Shown: positions 1 to 11,437, counted from the first letter of the stretch. The stretch: 45,569 nt of DNA from Afipia sp. 64-13 (GCA_001897755.1 MKUJ01000003.1:233025-278593); one strand, 5' to 3'. Translations and numbers: made by a program. The notes: generated by a model not told the origin, from the letters alone.

Positions 1-1
1 G

Positions 2-565
2 AAGCCGCCGCGCGAGTTCGGCTTCACCGCCTATTCCACCCAGTTGCTGCCGGACTGGATGACCTCGCTGCAGGGCTTCGCGCAGGCGGCGCAGCTGCTG
101 GCGGACGAGCCCGGCGAGCGGATGCCGCCGCTCGCCATCGTCGATTACGCAGCGATCGCCTCCGGCGTGCCGGCGCCGCCTTACGTGCTGTCGATCATCG
201 CGCCCGACCAGCTGGCGAACTGGCAAGGTCTCGACACCGAAAGCTATCGCGCGAGGCGCGCGCGCTGGCAGGACGCCCTCGTGCGCTATCTCGACAGCCG
301 CTATCCGGGCCTCGCCGCTGCCGTGACCCATTCCTCGTTCAACACCGCATGGTCGATGCGGCACTATCTCGGCGCGCCGCAGGGCGCAGTCTACGGCTTC
401 GCGCCGCTGCCGCCGCGCTCGCGCTTCGCCACGCCCAAACGCTCGCCGGCGACCGCGATTCCGGGACTCTATCTGTCGTCGGCCTATGCCGGCTTCGGCG
501 GCTACACCGGCGTGATCCAGGCCGCCGGACAATGCGCGGACATGATCCTGGGCGAGAAGCCCTAG
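2..565 (+). CDS. NAD(P)/FAD-dependent oxidoreductase, C-terminal part (5' end outside window)
   Basis: Only the C-terminal 187 residues are in the window; the reading frame is open from base 2, so the start lies upstream. The tail ends with IPGLYLSSAYAGFGGYTG followed by an Ala/Gly-rich helix. This resembles the final FAD-contacting segment of amine-oxidase or phytoene-desaturase-like flavoproteins, in which a 'PGLYLaGs...GG..ga...G' stretch closes the Rossmann FAD domain. The N-terminal dinucleotide-binding motif is not visible, so substrate and exact family cannot be assigned. The gene ends 8 bases before a two-hairpin intergenic element and converges on the META-domain gene. The general flavoprotein assignment is moderately secure; a carotenoid or amine substrate would be guesswork. 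Confidence 0.6.
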   Translation, partial: KPPREFGFTAYSTQLLPDWMTSLQGFAQAAQLLADEPGERMPPLAIVDYAAIASGVPAPPYVLSIIAPDQLANWQGLDTESYRARRARWQDALVRYLDSRYPGLAAAVTHSSFNTAWSMRHYLGAPQGAVYGFAPLPPRSRFATPKRSPATAIPGLYLSSAYAGFGGYTGVIQAAGQCADMILGEKP

Positions 566-597
566 CCGCTCTGCATGGTGAAGAAGGATGAGACGTG

Positions 598-714
598 CCC
601 CGGATGCGGTGCGTCATGCAATGACGCTCCGCTGATCCGGGGCCGTTCCACATTCAGCGTTCGCGACGGTCCCGGTTCTGCGAAGCAGCGTTGCACGCTG
701 CATCGCGCCCGGGA
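598..714. repeat. Two-hairpin intergenic palindromic element
   Basis: Two hairpins lie between convergent genes. The first pairs CCCCGGAT (598-605) with ATCCGGGG (635-642) around an inner stem GCGTCAT/ATGACGC (611-617/621-627). The second pairs TCCCGG (670-675) with CCGGGA (709-714) around GCAGCG/CGCTGC (685-690/696-701). They have the look of the REP-like palindromes common between genes of the Bradyrhizobium group, and could also act as a bidirectional terminator. No second copy was found in this window. Confidence 0.45.
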
Positions 715-736
715 TACGGGCTGGCCTCGCCTGCCC

Positions 737-1147
737 TCAATTCGTGTTGATGCGGAATTTCACCGTGACGGGGCCGACGAACGACACGATGTCGCCGCGG
801 CGGGTCCAGGTCGCGGCCTCGCCGAGCGCGCGCAGCAGCGCATCGTCGGCCGCGGAAGCCGCCGGCGTGCAGTTGGTTTCCTGCATCTGCCCGGCCATGA
901 AGATCACGGTGTCGCCCGCGACCGAGAACTGCCCGCGTCCGGAGCGGCACCACAGATCGAGCGTGGCTTCGCCGCGCTCGCCGACCTCGACGGTCGGCAG
1001 CCGCTTCGAGCCCGGCTGCGGCGCGGCCTCCAGCGTCATCTCGAGACCGAACGGAAATTCCGCCGCCTGCACGGGCGCCGCGCAAAACAGCAGAACGGCA
1101 AACAGCGGCGAGGCATGACGCGGAAAGATTTGGCGCAGAAATGTCAT
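737..1147 (-). CDS. Secreted META-domain protein
   Basis: A 136-residue protein with an N-terminal signal peptide (hydrophobic LFAVLLFCAAPVQA, cleavage near AQA-AE at about residue 25). The second half, from GDTVIFMAGQMQETNC through LLRALGEAATW to the short terminal strand VTVKFRIN, fits the last strands of the META/HslJ fold, in which a conserved Met/Cys segment is followed by a helix and two strands. Family members are periplasmic or outer-membrane-associated proteins of poorly defined function, some linked to novobiocin tolerance. The start at 1147 is chosen because GGGA lies just upstream and the signal peptide follows; an ATG at 1168 would add seven residues. It probably forms its own short transcript downstream of the lactate permease terminator. 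Confidence 0.6.
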   Translation of the reverse strand: MTFLRQIFPRHASPLFAVLLFCAAPVQAAEFPFGLEMTLEAAPQPGSKRLPTVEVGERGEATLDLWCRSGRGQFSVAGDTVIFMAGQMQETNCTPAASAADDALLRALGEAATWTRRGDIVSFVGPVTVKFRINTN

Positions 1148-1244
1148 GGATCGTTCCCGATGAGGCATGAAGTGAACCAGACCACGTTCTAAAGATCGCC
1201 GCCGCCGCTGGCCAGTGCCTCGCCCAAATCGAGTTCCCAAAACA

Positions 1245-1272
1245 AAATCCCCGCGGCACGCCGCGGGGATTT
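1245..1272 (-). terminator. Rho-independent terminator of the lactate permease gene
   Basis: A perfect 12-bp stem (1245-1256 with 1261-1272) and a 4-base loop. On the minus strand the stem contains CCCCGCGG and is followed by TTTTGTTTT. It lies 26 bases past the permease stop codon. Confidence 0.85.
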
Positions 1273-1297
1273 CGCATCACGATAGCGGCGAGTCGGC

Positions 1298-2959
<1,662 letters not shown>

Positions 2960-3257
2960 AAGAGTTCTCCCCCACGCGTTTTGTCACGACCCTGACCAGC
3001 GTGACGGGAGCCAGGGTCTTCGATCGCGGAGCGGAGGAGGTTTGATGGCGGCGGGTGACCTGTTCGGGCGGTCGTCCCGGCCACGATTCTGCGAACTGAA
3101 ACTGCCCCCCGGCCTCGCAACTGGTCACATGGTAGGGTCGATCCTGCATGAGAGACAAGATGACGCAGGTCCGCATTTTTCCGACTTTAGTCGCATGATC
3201 AAAGATAACTCATAATTTTCAATAGATTACACGCCAGCACCGACAGGGAAAAATTCC

Positions 3258-5009
3258 GTGAAAAACCTCGCTTCGACCATCGCGACGGTATGGCGCATTG
3301 CCATCCCCTATTTCCGTTCCGACGACAAATGGGCCGGACGCATCCTGCTCGTCGCGGTGATCGCCATCGAGCTCGCCACCGTGGCGATCGACGTGCTGCT
3401 GAATCAGTGGCGCAACCGCTTCTACAACGCGCTGCAGGACCGCAACTGGGACGCCTTCGTCCACGAGATCATCTACTTCACGGTCGTGGTCGCGGTGTTC
3501 ATCGTGATCGCGGTCTATCAACTTTACTTGAACCAGTGGCTGCAGATCCGCTGGCGCAAATGGATGACGGAGACCTATCTCGGCAAATGGCTGAGCGAGG
3601 ATTCGGTCCATTACCGGATGCAGCTTGCCGGCGATCCCGCCGACAACCCCGACCAGCGCATGACCGACGACGTCAAGCTGTTCGTCGAGCGCACTCTGGT
3701 GCTCGGGCTCGGCCTGCTCAATTCGGTGGTCACCCTGATCTCGTTCGTGGTGATCCTGTGGGGCCTGTCGGCCGCCGCGCCGCTGCATCTGTTCGGCTCC
3801 TCGTTTGACATTCCCGGCTATCTGGTCTGGACCGCGTTGATCTATGCCCTCGTCGGCACCTGGCTGACCCATCTGGTCGGCTGGCCGCTGGTCAATCTCG
3901 ATTTCTTCCAGCAGCGCTACGAGGCGGATTTCCGCTTCAATCTGGTGCGCACCCGCGAAAGCTCGGAGCAGATCGCGCTGCTCAAGGGCGAGAGCGCCGA
4001 GCATCAGCGGCTGTCGGAGCGGTTCGGCCGCGTGGTCGACAACTGGATCGCGATCATGATCCGCACCAAGAAGATCACCGCCTTTACCGCGAGCTATGGG
4101 CAGGCCTCGCAGATCTTCCCTTACGTTCTGGTGGCGCCGGCCTATTTCGCCGGCAAGGCGCAGCTCGGCGCCATGATGCAGACCGCCTCGGCTTTCCTCA
4201 GCGTGCAGGGCGCACTGTCGTTCTTCATCAACGCCTATCGCCTCCTCGCCGAATGGCGTGCGGTGATCGCCCGTCTCGACGGCTTCGAGGCCTCGATCGC
4301 CCATGCCGCCGCAATGCCGGCGAAGCAGGACACCATCAAGGTGGTCCCGGCGGACGGCGCCCACGGCATCGAATTGCGCGACCTGCTGGTGCGGCTGCCG
4401 AACGGCGCGCCGCTGGTGGCGGCCGACGCCTTCACCTTGCGCGGCGGCGAGCACACGCTGCTGACAGGCGCCTCCGGCCTCGGCAAATCGACGCTGCTCC
4501 GCGCCGTCGCCGGGATCTGGAGCTTCGGTCACGGCACGGTGTCGGTGCCGCAGGGCGCCAGCCTGATGATGCTGCCGCAGCGGCCGTATTTCCCGATCGC
4601 GCCGCTGGCGGATGCGATCTGCTATCCCGCCGGGCGCGGCTCCTGCGACGAGGCGCGGCTGCGCGAGGTGCTGGCCGATGTCGGCCTGCCCGCGCTGGCC
4701 GAGCGGCTGGACGAGCAGGATCACTGGAACAGGACGCTGTCGCTCGGCGAGCAGCAGCGGCTCGGCATCGCCCGCGCGCTGCTGCATGCGCCACAATATC
4801 TGTTCCTCGACGAGGCCACCGCCTCGCTCGACGAGAGCTCGGAGGCCGCGCTCTATCGCCTGCTCGCGCGCAAGCTGCCCAATGCGGCGATCATCTCGAT
4901 CGGCCATCGCTCGACGCTGACGGCGTTCCACCAGCGCCAGCTCGCGCTCGCCCGCGCGGACGGACCGGCGGCCCTCGTCGAACTCGACACAAGCCGCGCC
5001 GCGCAGTGA
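3258..5009 (+). CDS. ABC transporter, fused permease and ATPase (SbmA/BacA-like, YddA type)
   Basis: A 583-residue half-transporter. Residues ~1-310 form an ABC_membrane_2-type transmembrane domain (the SbmA/BacA family), with several TM helices and the family motif NQWRNRFYNALQDRNW near residue 51. Residues ~365-575 are the nucleotide-binding domain: Walker A GASGLGKST (404-412), signature LSLGEQQ (494-500), Walker B LFLDEATASLD (515-525) and switch His in GHRST. Relatives import peptide-like compounds or vitamin B12, or act on very-long-chain fatty acids; the substrate here cannot be told. BacA itself lacks the ATPase domain, so this is the ATPase-bearing subgroup. The start is GTG, preceded by AGGGA. 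It is divergent from the lactate permease, leaving a 298-bp shared upstream region. Confidence 0.85.
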   Translation: MKNLASTIATVWRIAIPYFRSDDKWAGRILLVAVIAIELATVAIDVLLNQWRNRFYNALQDRNWDAFVHEIIYFTVVVAVFIVIAVYQLYLNQWLQIRWRKWMTETYLGKWLSEDSVHYRMQLAGDPADNPDQRMTDDVKLFVERTLVLGLGLLNSVVTLISFVVILWGLSAAAPLHLFGSSFDIPGYLVWTALIYALVGTWLTHLVGWPLVNLDFFQQRYEADFRFNLVRTRESSEQIALLKGESAEHQRLSERFGRVVDNWIAIMIRTKKITAFTASYGQASQIFPYVLVAPAYFAGKAQLGAMMQTASAFLSVQGALSFFINAYRLLAEWRAVIARLDGFEASIAHAAAMPAKQDTIKVVPADGAHGIELRDLLVRLPNGAPLVAADAFTLRGGEHTLLTGASGLGKSTLLRAVAGIWSFGHGTVSVPQGASLMMLPQRPYFPIAPLADAICYPAGRGSCDEARLREVLADVGLPALAERLDEQDHWNRTLSLGEQQRLGIARALLHAPQYLFLDEATASLDESSEAALYRLLARKLPNAAIISIGHRSTLTAFHQRQLALARADGPAALVELDTSRAAQ

Positions 5010-5025
5010 TCGGCAAAAGAAAAAA

Positions 5026-5047
5026 GGCGGCGGATCGCTCCGCCGCC
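5026..5047 (-). terminator. Rho-independent terminator of the TorF-type porin gene
   Basis: A perfect 9-bp stem GGCGGCGGA/TCCGCCGCC with a 4-base loop. On the minus strand it is followed by TTTTTTCTTTT, so it terminates the porin transcript. It may also slow readthrough from the ABC transporter gene on the other strand. Confidence 0.85.
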
Positions 5048-5069
5048 TCAGGCTGCTTGGAGAGAGGCT

Positions 5070-6062
5070 CTACTTCAGATTGGTCATCGCGGTCATGTCG
5101 ACCGAGAGCCTGGCGATGCCGGTCGCGCCGCACCATTTCGAGCCGAAGCCGCCCGGATTGTTGGCGGTGACGAAGCCGGTCTGGCTCGCGGTGAAATCGC
5201 TGGTGAAGGCGTTGCAGTCGCCCTTGCTGAGGTTGGTGTCGGAGTAGCGCAGATCGAGCGTGAATACCTTGTAGGTGAAGCCGATGCCGACATTCCAGGT
5301 GTTGTAATCGGCGTAGTTGATGCCGTTCGGAAACGCCGGCACCGAGTAGAACGCATCCGAGGTGCCGAGGAACTGGCGGCCGAACTCGCCGGAGAGGTAG
5401 CTGCCGACGCCGTTCGGCAGCCAGCCGCCCGGCGCGGTGACCTTGGCGGTGACCGAGGCGTAGGTGCCCTCCGCGCCGGTGTTGAGGAAGTTCGGCGAGT
5501 AGAACACGTTGCCGCCGACGGCAAAGGAGTCGTTCACCGTGTAGGTCGCCTTGGCGTAGAACTCGTAGAAGCTGACGTCCTTCTTCATGACGTTGAAGGC
5601 CGGTCCCGCGAGATTGACGTTGGCATCCGGACACACGGTCGACACGCCGGGGATGCCGCCATTGTCGAAGCAGCGCCCGCCCGGATAGAGGTAGCCCCAG
5701 ACGCCGAAATCGAGCGCCAGCGCGCCGAAGGTCGGCCGGATGCCGCCATAGATATCGACTTCCGCCGCGGCGCGGTTGGTGAAGGAGATGCTCTCGAACG
5801 ACGAGCCGACATAAAGCTGGACGTCCTTGGTGAGGTTGTAGCGTGGCTCGAAATAGGCGGTGACCGACGGCTTGTGGTTCGACTGGCTGACGCCGCGGAA
5901 GACGTAATCGTTCATGATGCCGGCGCCGAAGGCGATGTCCCACGGATCGACCGCGACGACCGGCGGCGCCTTGGTGTAGACCTTGCCGAGATCGGCCGCG
6001 CCCGCTGCCCCGATCCCCATTCCCGCCGCCACCAGCACGGCGACCAAACCTGCTTTATTCAT
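5070..6062 (-). CDS. TorF family putative porin
   Basis: About 330 residues. A signal peptide (MNKAGLVAVLVAAGMGIGAAGAA) precedes a mature region of alternating aromatic/polar strands: DIAFGAGIMNDYVFRGVSQS near its start is the hallmark of the TIGR02001 (TorF) family of outer-membrane beta-barrel proteins, and LDLRYSDTNLSKGDC and RLSVDMTAMTNLK are typical end strands. Acts in the outer membrane, presumably as a channel; substrate unknown. The start at 6062 is preferred because GGGG lies six bases upstream; the in-frame ATG at 6074 adds four residues. A long hairpin (6091-6154) lies in the leader and a strong terminator follows, so the gene appears monocistronic. Confidence 0.85.
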   Translation of the reverse strand: MNKAGLVAVLVAAGMGIGAAGAADLGKVYTKAPPVVAVDPWDIAFGAGIMNDYVFRGVSQSNHKPSVTAYFEPRYNLTKDVQLYVGSSFESISFTNRAAAEVDIYGGIRPTFGALALDFGVWGYLYPGGRCFDNGGIPGVSTVCPDANVNLAGPAFNVMKKDVSFYEFYAKATYTVNDSFAVGGNVFYSPNFLNTGAEGTYASVTAKVTAPGGWLPNGVGSYLSGEFGRQFLGTSDAFYSVPAFPNGINYADYNTWNVGIGFTYKVFTLDLRYSDTNLSKGDCNAFTSDFTASQTGFVTANNPGGFGSKWCGATGIARLSVDMTAMTNLK

Positions 6063-6090
6063 CACGATCCCCATCGTTTCAAGTCAGCTC

Positions 6091-6154
6091 TGCGCCGATG
6101 CGATGGCAGGCCCGGACAGCACACCGCAGCGGTGTGCCTGCATCGATCGGCGCA
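6091..6154 (-). promoter_or_regulatory. Long imperfect hairpin in the porin leader or promoter
   Basis: Bases 6091-6111 pair with 6136-6154 to give 19 base pairs with two single-base bulges (G6100, G6105). Inside the loop a second stem ACACCG/CGGTGT (6121-6126/6130-6135) forms. The hairpin ends 28 bases before the chosen porin start. It could be a 5' untranslated RNA structure controlling stability or translation of an abundant porin mRNA, or a protein-binding palindrome. The remaining bases up to 6381 hold no convincing gene. Confidence 0.5.
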
Positions 6155-6381
6155 TGACGTTTCGTGCGCATGATCCTGCGGGGGGTGCGTGATGACGGAA
6201 AGCAAAAAGCCTGGGCAAATGCTGCCTCTTTAGGCGTTTTGGACTGCCTCACCGAGGTTTTGTTTCGTTTCGGACGATTGTGGCATTTGAACAACGCTCG
6301 ACGTGAGCCTGTCCGCACGGCGCTATTCGCGACCCGCGCAGCGGTCCTCAAGGATCACGGCCTTCGTTTCCGCCAAAAGCA

Positions 6382-6409
6382 AAGGCCGCAGCGTCGCCGC
6401 CACGGCCTT
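6382..6409 (-). terminator. Probable terminator of the histone-like gene
   Basis: Stem AAGGCCG (6382-6388) with CGGCCTT (6403-6409) and a GC-rich loop; on the minus strand it is followed by a short T-rich run (TGCTTTT). It lies 24 bases past the stop codon of the histone H1-like gene. Confidence 0.5.
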
Positions 6410-6432
6410 CATGTTGCAGTGATGCGCAGTGG

Positions 6433-6882
6433 TCAGGACTTGTCCTGATCGCCCTCGCTCGAACTCATGCCGGACAGCCAGCTCGACGGCGACAGCAGGG
6501 AGACCGGCTGCTCGTTCTCGTGCGCGGTGGTGTCCATGGCCGGGGCCGGCGATTCCTTGCGGGCAGCGCGCTTGCGCGGCGCGGCGCGCTTCTTGGCGGG
6601 AGCCTTCTTCGCCGCGGCCTTCTTGGCGCCGGCCTTCTTGGCAGCCTTCTTTGCCCCGGCCTTTTTAGCGGATGACTTGCGGGCGGATGACTTGGCGGCC
6701 TTCTTCTTGGAGGCCTTCTTCGCTGTCTTCTTGGCGGCCTTGCGCGCCGACTTCTTCACGGCCTTTTTGGCCGATTTCTTCGCCGACTTGCGCGCCGACT
6801 TCTTGGTGGCACGGGACGACCGCTTCGCCGCCGCCTTTTTCACCTTCTTGCTTTTACTCTTCTTCTTTTTCGCCTTAGCCAT
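6433..6882 (-). CDS. Histone H1-like Lys/Ala-rich DNA-binding protein
   Basis: 149 residues when started at the ATG at 6882, which has a perfect AGGAGG Shine-Dalgarno five bases upstream; a TTG 21 bases earlier is open but lacks one. Residues ~1-110 are almost entirely Lys, Ala, Arg and Ser in KKAAKK/KSAKK/KKAGAKK repeats, like the C-terminal tail of eukaryotic H1 and bacterial HctB/AlgP-type proteins. The last ~35 residues switch to a non-basic tail rich in Ser, Pro, Glu and Asp (LSPSSWLSGMSSSEGDQDKS). It probably binds DNA non-specifically and affects nucleoid compaction. No folded domain is recognisable. The length of the repeat region is likely to vary between strains. Confidence 0.8.
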   Translation of the reverse strand: MAKAKKKKSKSKKVKKAAAKRSSRATKKSARKSAKKSAKKAVKKSARKAAKKTAKKASKKKAAKSSARKSSAKKAGAKKAAKKAGAKKAAAKKAPAKKRAAPRKRAARKESPAPAMDTTAHENEQPVSLLSPSSWLSGMSSSEGDQDKS

Positions 6883-6914
6883 TGTGTCCTCCTGTTTCGC
6901 CAATTCAACGCCGA

Positions 6915-8285
6915 TCAGCGTTCAAACGTCCCAACACGAGAGCCCTTCATGGTGTCGCCGAGATCAGGCCGCGGACCACCTGTCATCCAATCAAGCAGCT
7001 CGATGGTGTGAACCACTGGAATTGACGTTCCGTCGGCATGTTTGAGAGGGCCGATCTGAACCATGCATCCGATATTCCCGGCCGAAATAATGTCCGGCTT
7101 GACCGACGCGATGTTGGCGATCTTTCGCTCGCGCAATCTCCTCGCAATATCAGGCTGGAGAATGTTGTACGTGCCAGCCGAACCGCAACACAGATGACTC
7201 TCCGGCACATCTTTCACCACGAATCCACTCTTGGAAAGCAATTCTTTCGGAAGCTCCCTGATTTTCTGTCCGTGTTGCAACGAGCAGGCCGAATGATAGG
7301 CGACCACGACGTCGCTCTTGCGCTCCGGCCACGACACCTCGAGCGTCGCGATGTATTCGGTGACATCCTTGGCGAGCGCCGACACGCGGGCGGCCTTCTG
7401 CGCATAGGCCGGATCGGCGCGGAAGAGATAGCCGTAGTCCTTGATGGTGGTGCCGCAACCCGACGTCGTCACCAGAATGGCGTCGAGACCGTTGCGGTCG
7501 GCCTCGCGGGTCCAGACGTCGATATTGCCCCGCGCGCGGCGGAGCGCGTCGTGATCGTCGCCCATGTGATGCGTCAGCGAGCCGCAGCACTTTTCGTCCG
7601 CCACCAGCACGACCTCGATGCCCTGACGGGTCAGGAAGCGAATCGCCGCCTCGTTGATGCCGGGCGACAGCACCTGCTGGGCGCAGCCCTGCAGGATGGC
7701 AACGCGGCCGCGCCTGGCGCCCTGCGCCGGAAATACCGTGCCGCCGGCGGGCCCCGGCGAGGGCAGATGCGCGGGCGCCAGCGCCAGCATGGCGCGCAGC
7801 CGGTCGAACAATGTCGGGGTCACCGTGCCTTTCGGCGAGGCCGGCAGCAATGCCGCGAGCGGCTTGGCCAGACGCGCGCCGATCATGCTGAGCCGGAACA
7901 GGCCGGGGCGCGGCAGCACATAAGCCAGCAGCGCGCGAAGCGCCCGCTCGCCGGCCGGACGGGTGTATTTCTCCTCGACCACGACGCGGGCCTGATCGAT
8001 CAGGTGCATGTAATGCACGCCGGACGGGCACGTGGTCATGCAGGCGAGGCACGACAGGCAGCGATCGACATGCTTGACCACCTCCGGCGTCGGGGTGCGC
8101 TCGTTCTCCAGCATGTCCTTGATCAGATAGATGCGGCCGCGCGGGCTGTCGAGCTCGTCGCCAAGCAGCACGTAGGTCGGGCAGGTCGCGGTGCAGAAGC
8201 CGCAATGCACGCAGGCGCGCAGGATCTTGTCGGCTTCCTGGATATCGGGGTCGGCGAGCTGGGCGGGTGAGAATTCGGTCTTCAT
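6915..8285 (-). CDS. glcF: Glycolate oxidase iron-sulfur subunit GlcF
   Basis: 456 residues. Two ferredoxin-type CxxCxxCxxxCP clusters lie at C25-C28-C31-C35 (CVHCGFCTATCP) and C76-C79-C82-C86 (CLSCLACMTTCP). They are followed by two CCG-type cysteine-rich domains with KCCGSLTHH and LCCGSAG, as in GlcF, GlpC and HdrB-like proteins. It passes electrons from the flavin subunits GlcD and GlcE to the quinone pool at the inner membrane during oxidation of glycolate (or D-lactate) to glyoxylate (or pyruvate). The ATG overlaps the glcE stop codon in an ATGA arrangement, indicating translational coupling. The stop lies 32 bases before the histone-like gene start on the same strand. Length and motif order match the family. 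Confidence 0.93.
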   Translation of the reverse strand: MKTEFSPAQLADPDIQEADKILRACVHCGFCTATCPTYVLLGDELDSPRGRIYLIKDMLENERTPTPEVVKHVDRCLSCLACMTTCPSGVHYMHLIDQARVVVEEKYTRPAGERALRALLAYVLPRPGLFRLSMIGARLAKPLAALLPASPKGTVTPTLFDRLRAMLALAPAHLPSPGPAGGTVFPAQGARRGRVAILQGCAQQVLSPGINEAAIRFLTRQGIEVVLVADEKCCGSLTHHMGDDHDALRRARGNIDVWTREADRNGLDAILVTTSGCGTTIKDYGYLFRADPAYAQKAARVSALAKDVTEYIATLEVSWPERKSDVVVAYHSACSLQHGQKIRELPKELLSKSGFVVKDVPESHLCCGSAGTYNILQPDIARRLRERKIANIASVKPDIISAGNIGCMVQIGPLKHADGTSIPVVHTIELLDWMTGGPRPDLGDTMKGSRVGTFER

Positions 8286-9523
8286 GTCTGTTGGTCCCGC
8301 CGCATGCGGCCGCGATTGAGAATGTTGCCCGGATCGAAGCTGTGCTTGACGCGCTGGCTGAGCGCCGCGACGCCGGGGGCCTGCGGATGAAACACGTCGA
8401 TGGCGCCGCGCACCGCCTCCGAGCCGCGCAGCAGCATGGCGTGGCCGCCGATCGCCTTGAGACGCTCGCGCAGCAACGCGGCATGGGCGTCGGCCGAAGG
8501 CGGCAGCGCCGCCCAGACCAGACCCCCGCCCCAGTCGTAGACCACCTCGCCGCCGGTCTCCTGCGCAAGGCGCTGGCCGAACGCCCCGCCCGCGGTCGGC
8601 GGGCAGACGATCCGCCACACCGGCCAGACGCCGAGTTCGCCCGTGGCGGCGAAAGGCTCGACATCGCGCACCGCCGCCCAGATCGCCCTGGAGGCGTCGT
8701 CCCCGACCTCGTCGGCCGCGCCGAACGCCTTGAGCAGGGTGGCGAGCGAGCGGGCGCGATCGGCCACCGACACGTCGATGCCCTCGACCCGCACCAGCGT
8801 CAGCGCCAGCCCCGGCGCGCCGAGCTGGCCCAGCGCGCCATTGCCGCCCCGCAGCGCCGACGCCGGGACATGCGCCGCCGCCGAGACGTCGAAGGACGAG
8901 CCCAGCGCCGCGGTCATCGCGCGATTGGCGGCAAGGTCGTCGAGCCCGCGCAGCACCAGCGTGATCTCGCTCTCCGGCTGCGGCATCACCTTCAGCGTGA
9001 CCTCGGTCATCACCGACAGCGTGCCCCACGAGCCGGCCAGCAGCTTGCACAGGTCGTAGCCGGTGACGTTCTTCACCACGCGGCCGCCGGTGACGAAGAT
9101 GTCGCCGAAGCCGGACACCGCGGTGGCGCCGAGCAGATGATCGCGCGGCCCGCCCGAGCGGATGCGGCGCGGACCGGCCAGACCCGCGGCGATCATGCCG
9201 CCGATGGTGCCGCGGCCCGCCGAAGCGCCGAGCAGGACCGAGGTGTCCATCGGCTCGAAGCCGAAATGCTGGTTCTTGGAATCCATCAGCGACAGCACAT
9301 CGGCGAGCGGCGCGCCGGCCTGTACGGTGACGATCAGTTCGTTCGGCTCGTAGGAGGTCACCGCGTTGAGCGTGGACAGATCGAGCACCGCATTGGTCGC
9401 GGTGACCTGCCCGATCGCGCGCCTGGAGCCGTGGCCGACGATCTCGAGGGGCTGCTCGCCGGCGATGGCGTCGCGCACCACCTGCTCGACATCCTTGGCA
9501 TCACGCACTTTCAACGTATCCAC
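8282..9523 (-). CDS. glcE: Glycolate oxidase FAD-binding subunit GlcE
   Basis: 413 residues from a GTG start at 9523, chosen because AAAGGAG lies five bases upstream and the FAD_binding_4 homology begins here; the open frame extends further upstream only into a repeat. The N-terminal half is an oxygen-dependent FAD-linked oxidase domain with PLEIVGHGSRRAIG and the loop LLGASAGRGTIGGMIA, and the family's VTGYDLCKLLAGSWGTLSV follows. GlcE is shorter than GlcD and is needed for activity of the complex. It is separated from glcD by 256 bases containing a REP-like palindrome, which is unusual because glcDEF genes are normally closely packed. Confidence 0.92.
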   Translation of the reverse strand: MDTLKVRDAKDVEQVVRDAIAGEQPLEIVGHGSRRAIGQVTATNAVLDLSTLNAVTSYEPNELIVTVQAGAPLADVLSLMDSKNQHFGFEPMDTSVLLGASAGRGTIGGMIAAGLAGPRRIRSGGPRDHLLGATAVSGFGDIFVTGGRVVKNVTGYDLCKLLAGSWGTLSVMTEVTLKVMPQPESEITLVLRGLDDLAANRAMTAALGSSFDVSAAAHVPASALRGGNGALGQLGAPGLALTLVRVEGIDVSVADRARSLATLLKAFGAADEVGDDASRAIWAAVRDVEPFAATGELGVWPVWRIVCPPTAGGAFGQRLAQETGGEVVYDWGGGLVWAALPPSADAHAALLRERLKAIGGHAMLLRGSEAVRGAIDVFHPQAPGVAALSQRVKHSFDPGNILNRGRMRRDQQT

Positions 9524-9570
9524 GACAACTCCTTTGACCGCTCTCGAGCGAAGCCGGGAGATATAGACTG

Positions 9571-9691
9571 CGTCATCGCGAGGGGCGTCGGCGACGAAGC
9601 CATCCAGCTCCCTCCCTTTTCCTCGTTCGCTTGCGAAGGCGTGTCGAGGCGGTGGCTCTTTCCGGATTGCTTCGCTGCGCTCGCAATGACG
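9571..9691. repeat. REP-like palindromic repeat, family A, copy 1
   Basis: Ends are CGTCATCGCGAGGGGCGTCG and, inverted, GCTGCGCTCGCAATGACG. Between them lie the characteristic inverted pieces GACGAAGCCATCC and GGATTGCTTCG. A related copy is at 23823-23910. Elements with this 'CGTCATTGCGAG...CTCGCAATGACG' design are widespread between genes in the Bradyrhizobium group. This one lies inside the glcD-glcE gap. Confidence 0.7.
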
Positions 9692-9779
9692 GCGATGGTT
9701 GTCCCGTCCTTTATCCCTGCAAAAGCCTCGCCGTCGGGAAGAGGCGACAAGCGTATGGCCATGCCCATCATGCCCACGC

Positions 9780-11273
<1,494 letters not shown>

Positions 11274-11342
11274 CGCTCAGTCTCCGGCTGCGCGCGCATG
11301 GCGCCTGGCGAGGGGTATGTGAGCTATCAAAAGCACTTTCAA

Positions 11343-11361
11343 GCGGACTTTGGTAGTCCGC
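11343..11361. promoter_or_regulatory. Inverted repeat between the TetR gene and glcD
   Basis: GCGGACT-N5-AGTCCGC, perfect, 70 bases before the glcD start and 77 bases after the TetR stop codon. It could be an operator for the glc genes, or a weak terminator of the TetR gene (minus strand continues TTGAAAGTGCTTTT). Confidence 0.35.
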
Positions 11362-11437
11362 AACGCTCATCGCGACATGACCTGTCGGTATATGAGCGGC
11401 GAGATATCGGGCGCAGCGGTTGATCAGGAGCAACCGA

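Noticed and set aside
2983-3018. Interleaved inverted repeats GTCACG/CGTGAC and GACCCTG/CAGGGTC upstream of the lactate permease
   Set aside because: Short arms that overlap and compete with each other; too weak to call an operator without further support.
3219-4931. Very long open frame antisense to the ABC transporter, and similar ones antisense to tkt, gap/pgk, fba and ftsH
   Set aside because: Such frames are common in GC-rich codon-biased genes; their translations are Arg/Gly/Ala-rich without domains and the sense genes are secure.
6164-6448. 94-codon open frame on the plus strand between the porin and the histone-like gene
   Set aside because: It overlaps the 3' end of the histone-like gene, has no ribosome-binding site and no recognisable protein character; the region fits leader and terminator sequence.
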